A stretch of DNA of 6,085 nucleotides from an uncultured Opitutales bacterium (lineage in GTDB: Bacteria > Verrucomicrobiota > Verrucomicrobiia > Opitutales > UBA9783), in the NCBI GenBank assembly GCA_934700265.1, contig CAKUXH010000059.1, forward strand, positions 1-6,085, in the 5' to 3' direction. The position numbers and the translations under genes were made by a program. The notes under the pieces are model-generated. The model was not told the origin of the DNA, did no database searches, and worked only from the letters and a program-made list of their open reading frames with translations. Positions 1 through 4,968 of this stretch are shown here, in pieces; position 1 is the first letter of the stretch; every line of letters starts with the position of its first letter.

Positions 1-3000
1 AGCTTCTAATGTAACTTGAAATTCATCTTCATGGTTTAATACTATAATAGTACTTTCTTTTTCATTTTCTTTAGTTTCTGTTACTGCTGGTTGTTCTTCT
101 TTATTTTCACTTGCTTTTATATTTACTTTTAAACCATCTCTAAATTTATCACTTGCTTTTGAATTTGTTTTTCTAATATGTTCATATATAGAATTTGCTA
201 CTAAACCTGAATTAACTGTAATTCCAAGACTTTTAGCAATTTTTAGTGCTATTTCATTAGGTACTTGAATAATCTGAGCATCTGTAACTTTTTCAATCCA
301 CTTTCCAGCAGTTTTCTTTACTATCTCTTTATATTCTCCAGTTGGTACTTCTTTAACAAGATTTTGAAGTAAGTCTTTTCCTAAAACCCATCCTCTATTA
401 TCTGCTGTATTTACTTGAAATGCCATTTGTTCAAATACTTCTGGTTTTAATTCTCCTTTATTAAAAGCTTGAAAAACTTCATTAAAAGATGCATCTTGTC
501 TAAATTTTCCATTAGCATCAACCAAATTTTTCGGAAATACTTTATCTGTAAAATTTTTAATTCCACTTACAGTTGAATCTCCAAAACCACTTTTGTCAAA
601 GAATACTGCCCCAAGACTGTTATCTTGTCCTAATGTTGTAGAAACAGGATTTTTAGCTCCACCATATACTGATCTATACATTGTAACTGCTTTACCATCA
701 TTAGCTTTAAAAATATCTTGTGCTGTTAAATTATCTGGTAATCGTTTCTCCATAATTGGTTCTTTTGTTACAACTTCTTTTCCAGGTTCCCATACTCTTT
801 CAACTTTTCCTGGTATTTTCTTTGTCACCATAATATTCTCACTTATCCATTTTTCAAGTTTTGGACCTAGATAAGTTGTAAATGCTGCTTGTGCTATTCC
901 TTTTACTACTGTAACTCCTGTTGTAATTGCTTCTTTACTAGCAATATCATGTTGTTTTTCTGTAACTGCATCTGTTTGAACTGAATCAGTTGCTCCACTA
1001 TTCTCTAATATTTGAGCTTCTTTAACTGTTTCTTGTAAAAGTTGTTTTTTTGCTTCTAATGCCTGTTTAGCTTGTTCTATATTAGGTGCTTTAGGATTTG
1101 TTTTTATAGCATTATCTAACTGCAGAATTTGATTCAATAATTCTTCAGCATTAGATTGTGCATTATTCATTTTTGCTCTATTTTCTTCAATTCTACTAGT
1201 ATTATCTTTTAATCTTTTTGCACCTTCTTCTAAGATTTCTTCATTTCCTTTTGATGCTTTAAAAACAGCATTAAACCTTGAAGAAAAATAATTTTTTATT
1301 GGATGATTTTCTTGATTTTCTTTATCATTTTGAGATGCTACCCTTTCAAAATGTTCCCTTCTTGCAACATATCTATGATACCAATTATTTCTATAAGGTG
1401 ATGCTTCATCTTTATAAACAGCTTTATGTATAGGAGCTACAATTTTTTTACCAATAAAGCCATATACTGGCGCAAACACATTATTTCTTACAGCTAATGC
1501 TGCATTAGCTACTGCTCTTATTGGAAGTGGTAATCCTCCTTTTGGAATATATGGAACCTTTTCACCATATTTTCCTAGTGTAACTAAATTATTTTGATCA
1601 ACTTCATGTTCATTAAATGTATAATTATTTGTTCTAATATATTCTTCATCTCTTTGAAGCATTTCTTCTAATTCATCTAAATTTGCCCCTTGATATACAC
1701 TTGTATCTCCAGCTCTATACCTAGTACTTCTTTCTAGTGCTTTTTGGTATCCATCTAAAAGTAAAAATTGTTCATCTTCTGCCTTTTCTGGGTAATCCCT
1801 AATTGTCTTATATTCAATATTTCTTTTCTCATCTTTTACTGTTACAATATTAGCCTTAAATCTTGCTTTTCTTTCTAAAAATTCAGCGTCTCTTTCTTTG
1901 TCTCCGTAAAATTTAGCTCTCATGTCATCTATGGCCTTTTGAGTTTTTGCTTCTACCTCTTTTTCATCTACTTTACCATCATTATTTGGATCATCTGGTA
2001 TTTCTATTTTTTCTCCTCCATTTGGATTTGGCCATGTATCAATTATAACAGTATCTGGTCCATCTGGTTCTTTGTCTGGTTCGTCTTTATCCTTCTCTGG
2101 ATTTTTTAATTTATCTATTTCTTCCACCAAATAAGTATATCTTGAATTTTCTTCTGCATATGCTTGCATATTTCCATCTCTTTTTGCATCTGACATTCTT
2201 TTTGCACATTCTCTTAGTCTTCTTTCAAGATCTGATATTTTGTCTGCATTATCATTTCCAGGAGATTCTTGTTCTTTTTTTGGATTTTTTAATTTATCTA
2301 TTTCTTCTACCAAATAAGTATATCTTGAATTTTCTTCTGCATATGCTTGATCATTTCCATCTCTTTTTGCATCTGACATTCTTTTAGCACATTCTCTTAA
2401 TCTTCTTTCAAGATCTGATATTTTGTCTGCATTATCATTTACTGGTGTTTCTTGTTCTTTTTTAGGATTTTTTAATTTATCTATTTCTTCTACCAAATAA
2501 GTGTATCTTGAATTTTCCTCTGCATATGCTTGGTCATTTCCATCTCTTTTTGCATCTGACATTCTTTTAGCACATTCTTTTAATCTTCTTTCAAGATCTG
2601 ATATTTTGTCTGCATTATCATTTCCAGGAGCTTCTTGTTCTTTTTTTGGATTTTTTAATTTATCTATTTCTTCTACCAAATAAGTATATCTTGAATTTTC
2701 TTCTACGTATGCTTGCATATTTCCATCTCTTCTTGCATCTGACATTCTTTTTGCACATTCTCTTAGTCTTCTTTCAAGATCTGATATTTTGTCTGCATTA
2801 TTATTTACTGGTGTGTCTTGTTCCTTATCTGAAATTTGTTTTTCAGTAGAATCTTCTTCTGGCTCCTCTGGCTGTACTTCTGCATCTTCTGTTACAAGTT
2901 CTTTATGCTTAATCTTTAATCTTTTATCTAAATATTTTAGCTTTTCATCAGCATCTTTTAAGAATCCATTAAACTTAGTAACTCTATTTTCAATTTTTCT

Positions 3001-3198
3001 AATATCTTTTTTCTTTATATATCCATTAGCTAAATCACTTTTCATTTTATCAACTAATTCTTGAATAGCTCTTTCTAATTGTTGTACTTTTTTTCGAACT
3101 TCTCTTAATTGATCATCATTTTGAGCACCTTTAATCTCTTCATCTAATTCTTTTAAATTCTTTTTAAATTCTGTTTCATAAGATTTATATTCTGCCAT
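1..3198 (-). CDS. Gene C: large repeat-containing coiled-coil protein, unknown function (3' end beyond window)
   Basis: I translated this frame through all 1066 codons and found no stop; it runs off the left edge, so the C-terminus is missing. ATG at 3198 is chosen because AAAAGGAG sits 8 nt upstream. Layout by residue: 1-100 charged coiled coil; 105-133 acidic linker rich in Pro and Glu; 134-367 four 61-residue repeats; 368-400 Pro/Asp/Gly-rich linker; 403-414 EF-hand-type loop; about 415-547 charged, mostly helical; 548-617 Pro-, aromatic- and Arg-rich stretch; 650-736 second coiled coil; 757-779 weakly hydrophobic stretch interrupted by Lys; 789-820 Pro/Gly/Val-rich; about 823-1020 more globular (FDKSGFGDS, GWVLGKDLLQ); then another acidic linker. 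There is no signal peptide, so it is probably cytoplasmic. The repeats match those of gene A upstream, which links the two genes. I recognise no family. The coding call is firm; the function is unknown. Confidence 0.93.
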   Translation of the reverse strand, partial: MAEYKSYETEFKKNLKELDEEIKGAQNDDQLREVRKKVQQLERAIQELVDKMKSDLANGYIKKKDIRKIENRVTKFNGFLKDADEKLKYLDKRLKIKHKELVTEDAEVQPEEPEEDSTEKQISDKEQDTPVNNNADKISDLERRLRECAKRMSDARRDGNMQAYVEENSRYTYLVEEIDKLKNPKKEQEAPGNDNADKISDLERRLKECAKRMSDAKRDGNDQAYAEENSRYTYLVEEIDKLKNPKKEQETPVNDNADKISDLERRLRECAKRMSDAKRDGNDQAYAEENSRYTYLVEEIDKLKNPKKEQESPGNDNADKISDLERRLRECAKRMSDAKRDGNMQAYAEENSRYTYLVEEIDKLKNPEKDKDEPDKEPDGPDTVIIDTWPNPNGGEKIEIPDDPNNDGKVDEKEVEAKTQKAIDDMRAKFYGDKERDAEFLERKARFKANIVTVKDEKRNIEYKTIRDYPEKAEDEQFLLLDGYQKALERSTRYRAGDTSVYQGANLDELEEMLQRDEEYIRTNNYTFNEHEVDQNNLVTLGKYGEKVPYIPKGGLPLPIRAVANAALAVRNNVFAPVYGFIGKKIVAPIHKAVYKDEASPYRNNWYHRYVARREHFERVASQNDKENQENHPIKNYFSSRFNAVFKASKGNEEILEEGAKRLKDNTSRIEENRAKMNNAQSNAEELLNQILQLDNAIKTNPKAPNIEQAKQALEAKKQLLQETVKEAQILENSGATDSVQTDAVTEKQHDIASKEAITTGVTVVKGIAQAAFTTYLGPKLEKWISENIMVTKKIPGKVERVWEPGKEVVTKEPIMEKRLPDNLTAQDIFKANDGKAVTMYRSVYGGAKNPVSTTLGQDNSLGAVFFDKSGFGDSTVSGIKNFTDKVFPKNLVDANGKFRQDASFNEVFQAFNKGELKPEVFEQMAFQVNTADNRGWVLGKDLLQNLVKEVPTGEYKEIVKKTAGKWIEKVTDAQIIQVPNEIALKIAKSLGITVNSGLVANSIYEHIRKTNSKASDKFRDGLKVNIKASENKEEQPAVTETKENEKESTIIVLNHEDEFQVTLEA
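1957..1992 (-). other. EF-hand-type calcium-binding loop in gene C
   Basis: Residues 403-414 read DPNNDGKVDEKE. This fits the 12-residue EF-hand loop: acidic or Asn ligands at positions 1, 3, 5 and 9, Gly at 6, a branched aliphatic at 8, and Glu at 12. A helix plausibly follows (VEAKTQKAIDDM), but the preceding segment is rich in Pro and Gly and is unlikely to be helical. That makes it dockerin-like or an isolated loop rather than a full paired EF-hand. Calcium binding is inferred from the pattern alone. Confidence 0.6.
2098..2799 (-). repeat. Four tandem 183-bp (61-aa) repeats inside gene C
   Basis: Units begin at 2799, 2616, 2433 and 2250, exactly 183 bp apart, so the frame is kept. The fourth is conserved for about 51 residues and then diverges after KNP. 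Each unit reads NADKISDLERRL, (R/K)ECAKRMSDA, (K/R)RDGN, then QAY.EENSRYTYLVEEIDKL and KNPKKEQE, followed by a short linker with TPVN, APGN or SPGN. This predicts two amphipathic helices joined at the DGN turn, separated by a Pro-containing linker. The middle two units differ at only about five bases over the conserved part, which points to recent duplication or gene conversion. Confidence 0.95.
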
Positions 3199-3206
3199 AT
3201 TCTTAT

Positions 3207-3214
3207 CTCCTTTT
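3207..3214 (-). promoter_or_regulatory. Shine-Dalgarno site of gene C
   Basis: The minus strand reads AAAAGGAG, 8 nt before the ATG at 3198. This is close to ideal and fixes the start of gene C. Confidence 0.9.
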
Positions 3215-3243
3215 ATTACTTCTTATATAAAATATACTTATCT

Positions 3244-3263
3244 ATAATATAACATAATATAAC
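3244..3263. repeat. Perfect tandem 10-bp direct repeat upstream of gene C
   Basis: Two adjacent copies of ATAATATAAC (plus strand) occupy 3244-3253 and 3254-3263, about 45-65 bp before the gene C start. On the coding strand each copy reads GTTATATTAT, which includes a -10-like TATTAT. It could be part of a promoter, a protein-binding site or simple AT-rich sequence. Confidence 0.7.
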
Positions 3264-3274
3264 AAGAAATAACA

Positions 3275-3357
3275 TTACAGAATTATTATTTTTTTATTAC
3301 AAAAATATTACATTATAAGTTACATAATTATTTTAACATTTTTTGTGCAATTTTACA
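3275..3357 (-). promoter_or_regulatory. Five TTACA/TGTAA motifs upstream of gene C, spaced near multiples of 11 bp
   Basis: TTACA (plus strand; TGTAA on the coding strand) begins at 3275, 3297, 3308, 3320 and 3353. The intervals are 22, 11, 12 and 33 bp, so all five face roughly the same side of the helix. All share one orientation, and I saw no other copy in the gap between genes B and C. A phased operator array is possible, but a five-base motif in AT-rich DNA can recur by chance. Confidence 0.3.
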
Positions 3358-3358
3358 A
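3330..3358 (-). promoter_or_regulatory. Candidate promoter for gene C
   Basis: On the minus strand a -35-like TTGTAA (3358-3353) is followed after 17 bp by TAAAAT (3335-3330), matching the sigma-A consensus at 4/6 and 5/6 positions. A perfect TATAAT also lies at 3317-3312 but has no good -35 at the usual distance. Given the A+T content the exact promoter is uncertain. The 130-nt distance to the start codon implies a long 5' leader. Confidence 0.35.
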
Positions 3359-3359
3359 A

Positions 3360-3385
3360 TTAATAATTATTATATATATTATTAA
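3360..3385. repeat. AT-only inverted repeat downstream of gene B
   Basis: TTAATAAT (3360-3367) and ATTATTAA (3378-3385) form 8-bp perfect arms around a 10-nt AT spacer. The stem has no G-C pairs, so it would be a weak RNA hairpin and is not convincing as a terminator. The rest of the gap between genes B and C (3215-3415) holds only AT-rich sequence with the boxes listed separately. Confidence 0.4.
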
Positions 3386-3415
3386 AATTTCTTATGGAAT
3401 TCAAACAAAAAAACA

Positions 3416-3616
3416 TTATCTTGATTCCTCATCTTGTTTTTCAGATTCATTTTCTTGTACTTGACTTGTTTGTGCAATTTCAGGACTTGAGCCTGTTTTC
3501 TCGTTATCATTGTACTCTAATTTTAATTCAAAATCTTCTTCTGGTGCACTTTCTTCTTTTTCTAAATCTTCTTTTACTTTTATGCTTTCTTTAAAATCAT
3601 TCTTTTTTACATCTTC
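3416..3616 (-). pseudogene. Out-of-frame C-terminal extension of gene B
   Basis: After the TGA at 3597 the neighbouring frame is open from 3616 to a TAA at 3416-3418 and has no ATG of its own. Entered near 3601 it would add 61 residues starting NDFKESIKVKEDL, continuing acidic (EESAPEEDFELKLEY) and ending in a polar tail (EIAQTSQVQENESEKQDEESR without a break). The strong purine bias of the coding strand seen in gene B continues right up to 3416 and then stops, which argues that this stretch is or was coding. Joining it needs a +1 shift (or loss of one A) around the A6 run at 3603-3608. It may be a decayed 3' end, a sequence error or a rarely translated extension. Confidence 0.55.
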
Positions 3617-4655
3617 CTAAAATTCTATCAAATATTGATGTTTTTGTTAAATCAATATTAATATCAATGTTATGTTTCCCTTTAAAATCATCACTATATC
3701 CAAATGCTGAATTTAATCTATCAATAATTGTAAAGGCTTCTTTATTTTTCTCAGTATCTTTCTTTAATAATGCCTTAAAAATATTTAATTGCATATTTGA
3801 AAAATTCTCTAAATCATTTTTTATAAATTCTAATTCTAATTTCTTCTTTTCACTTAAATCTTTATACCATTTATTATTAGCTTCTACATCTTGAAGCACT
3901 CCATCTACTGTTAATCCTGCAGCACTTAGTTCTACTTTAATTTTTTCTTCTTCTTGCTCTTCTTTTTTCTCTTCTTTACCTTCTCCATTTTTTGAACTAT
4001 CAGTTGTTGGTGTAGGTTCTGTAGAAGTTTTTGGAGCTTTTACTCCATAATTTTCTAATGCCATTCCATATTCTGGATCACCTGGTTCTAATCCTTCTGC
4101 TACTAATTCATCTTTTTGTTCTTGTGTTAATTTTGAACTTAAATCTTCCTCTTTTTTTGTTTCTTGTTCTTTTGGATTTTTTTCTAATTTTATTCCATAA
4201 TTTTCTAATGCTGCATTATATTCTGGATCACCTGGTTCTATTCCATTTGCAATTAATTCGTCTTTTTGTTCTTGTGTCAATCTTGAATCATATTCATCTG
4301 ATTTTTTATCATCTTTCTTCTCATCTTTTTGATCTTTGTCATTTTTATCTTTTTCTTTTTTCTTAATTCCAAAAATTTCTCTAATCTTAGATGTTTCTAA
4401 ATCTTTAAACTTCAATCCCATAATTCTTTTTATCTTTTCAAGAATTTCATCATTCTTTTTTATTTGCTCTTCAATTCTTTCCTTAGTTTTTTCATGATCT
4501 TTATATTGTTCTAAATACATTTGAAGCTTTTTATTATTTTTTTCTAATTTTTCTTTCTCTTTTTCTAATCTTTCTTGAATTTCTTTATCAACATCAGAAG
4601 TATCAACTTCTTTTCCAGCTAACTTTTTCTCTAATTTTTTCTTTTCTTCTTTATG
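3597..4655 (-). CDS. Gene B, main part: acidic coiled-coil protein with tandem EPGDPEY motif, unknown function
   Basis: This frame ends with TGA at 3597 and codes for 352 residues from 4655. An ATG at 4520 would give 307 aa, but no Shine-Dalgarno precedes it (only AAAAAGCTTCAA). Upstream of it, 45 coding-like codons continue in frame (HKEEKKKLEKKLAGKEVDTS, then DVDKEIQERLEKEKEKLEKN), so 4520 is unlikely to be the true start. The best reading is the continuation of the ORF at 4909 through a -1 shift at the A7 run, giving about 437 aa. Layout: long coiled coil; a Lys/Asp-rich run (KKKEKDKNDKDQKDEKKDDK); two copies of a 33-residue motif; a Thr/Pro/Glu linker; an acidic run; then a region with GLTVDGVLQDVEANNKWYKDL and AFTIIDRLNSAFGYSDDFKG that looks more folded. 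No signal peptide, membrane helix or recognised family. A function cannot be assigned. Confidence 0.8.
   Translation of the reverse strand, partial: HKEEKKKLEKKLAGKEVDTSDVDKEIQERLEKEKEKLEKNNKKLQMYLEQYKDHEKTKERIEEQIKKNDEILEKIKRIMGLKFKDLETSKIREIFGIKKKEKDKNDKDQKDEKKDDKKSDEYDSRLTQEQKDELIANGIEPGDPEYNAALENYGIKLEKNPKEQETKKEEDLSSKLTQEQKDELVAEGLEPGDPEYGMALENYGVKAPKTSTEPTPTTDSSKNGEGKEEKKEEQEEEKIKVELSAAGLTVDGVLQDVEANNKWYKDLSEKKKLELEFIKNDLENFSNMQLNIFKALLKKDTEKNKEAFTIIDRLNSAFGYSDDFKGKHNIDINIDLTKTSIFDRILGRCKKE
4038..4286 (-). repeat. Two-copy 33-residue motif in gene B (LTQEQKDEL...EPGDPEY...ALENYG)
   Basis: Copies lie at 4286-4188 and 4136-4038, a period of 150 bp (50 residues) with a Lys/Glu/Pro linker between them. 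Both read S(R/K)LTQEQKDEL(I/V)A, then (N/E)G(I/L)EPGDPEY and two variable residues, then ALENYG(I/V)K. They are identical at 26 of 33 positions. The pattern suggests a short helix, a Gly-Pro-Gly turn and a second helix. The substitutions are mostly conservative, as expected under selection. This motif is unrelated to the hairpin repeat of genes A and C. Confidence 0.9.
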
Positions 4656-4909
4656 TTTTTTTCTAATTCTGAAATTGCTTGCTTTTTTACACCATTTAAT
4701 CTTATTAATTCTGTTGAATCTACAGAACCTGCCATTATTTCATATTGATGTTCAAGTTCTTGTAATTCTTGTTTACTTATTCTTTCTTGTTTTTCAAGTT
4801 GTTTTTTCAAATATTTTTCTTCATTTTCATCTAATTTTTGTACTGTTTCTTCTTTGTTTTCTCTTTTTTCTAATAATTCTTCTAATTCTTCTTCAAAATT
4901 TTTTTCCAT
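4631..4909 (-). CDS. Gene B, N-terminal ORF: acidic coiled-coil, frame interrupted
   Basis: ATG at 4909 follows AAGGGAG by 7 nt, so this is a well-supported translation start. It encodes 92 residues ending with TAG at 4631. The sequence is almost entirely heptad-like coiled coil rich in Glu, Lys and Leu (FEEELEELLEKRENKEE, YLKKQLEKQERISKQ), with a short break at MAGSVDSTELIRLNG. The last eight residues (NIKKKRKN) come after an A7 run. Sliding back one base there gives the coiled-coil sequence of the next ORF instead. I therefore read it as the start of gene B rather than a separate small gene. A standalone 92-aa product remains possible if no frameshifting occurs. Confidence 0.8.
   Translation of the reverse strand: MEKNFEEELEELLEKRENKEETVQKLDENEEKYLKKQLEKQERISKQELQELEHQYEIMAGSVDSTELIRLNGVKKQAISELEKNIKKKRKN
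4653..4663 (-). other. Candidate frameshift site in gene B (A_AAA_AAC heptamer in an A7 run)
   Basis: The coding strand reads GAA AAA AAC, then AT. The heptamer A_AAA_AAC (4661-4655) is in exactly the phase needed for simultaneous -1 slippage. After slipping, the next codon is CAT (4655-4653), in the frame that stays open to 3597. Before the run the upstream frame looks coding (KKQAISELEK) while the other gives unlikely sequence (RFCRFN, KWCKKASNF); after the run the situation reverses. No Shine-Dalgarno lies just upstream. The only perfect hairpin seen downstream (AGAAGT/ACTTCT) is about 43 nt away, too far for a usual stimulator. Transcriptional slippage, phase variation, mutation or a missing A in the assembly fit equally well. 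Confidence 0.6.
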
Positions 4910-4916
4910 ATATACA

Positions 4917-4923
4917 CTCCCTT
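4917..4923 (-). promoter_or_regulatory. Shine-Dalgarno site of gene B
   Basis: The minus strand reads AAGGGAG, 7 nt before the ATG at 4909. It supports 4909 as the single initiation point for the whole split gene B. Confidence 0.88.
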
Positions 4924-4959
4924 AAAAAATTGACATATACTTATATTATATATGTCAAT
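4924..4959 (-). terminator. 11-bp inverted repeat plus T run between genes A and B: weak terminator or operator
   Basis: ATTGACATATA (4929-4939) and TATATGTCAAT (4949-4959) are perfect inverted copies separated by 9 nt. On the minus strand the hairpin is followed directly by TTTTTT, the layout of an intrinsic terminator for gene A, whose stop is only 9 bp upstream. The stem has just two G-C pairs, so termination would be weak and some read-through into gene B is expected. Each arm also contains TTGACA, a perfect -35 hexamer, though I see no -10 at a good distance. An operator role is an alternative. Confidence 0.45.
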
Positions 4960-4968
4960 AATTCAAAT

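Noticed and set aside
593..874. Plus-strand 93-codon frame
   Set aside because: It is inside gene C on the other strand, has no RBS, and the opposite frame is continuous with good coding character.
757..990. Transmembrane helix in gene C (residues 757-779)
   Set aside because: The stretch contains Lys, Gln and several Thr and is only weakly hydrophobic, so it is more likely a buried or amphipathic helix.
2098..2799. CRISPR-like array
   Set aside because: The repeat period is 183 bp, there are no short repeats with unique spacers, and the frame is coding throughout.
2142..3064. Plus-strand open frames across the repeat region and gene C start
   Set aside because: They lie opposite gene C, give Leu/Phe/Ser-rich translations expected from the complement of Glu/Lys codons, lack Shine-Dalgarno sites, and recur only because the repeats recur.
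1..3198. Mycoplasma-type code (TGA as Trp)
   Set aside because: All six Trp codons of gene C are TGG and no in-frame TGA occurs in 1066 codons, despite the AT-rich composition.
3360..3418. Intrinsic terminator for gene B
   Set aside because: A T7 run follows the 3416 stop, but no G-C-containing hairpin precedes it; the nearby inverted repeat is A-T only and has no T run after it.
4518..4520. ATG at 4520 as the true start of the gene B main frame
   Set aside because: No purine-rich SD precedes it at a suitable distance, and coding-like coiled-coil sequence continues upstream in the same frame to the A7 run.
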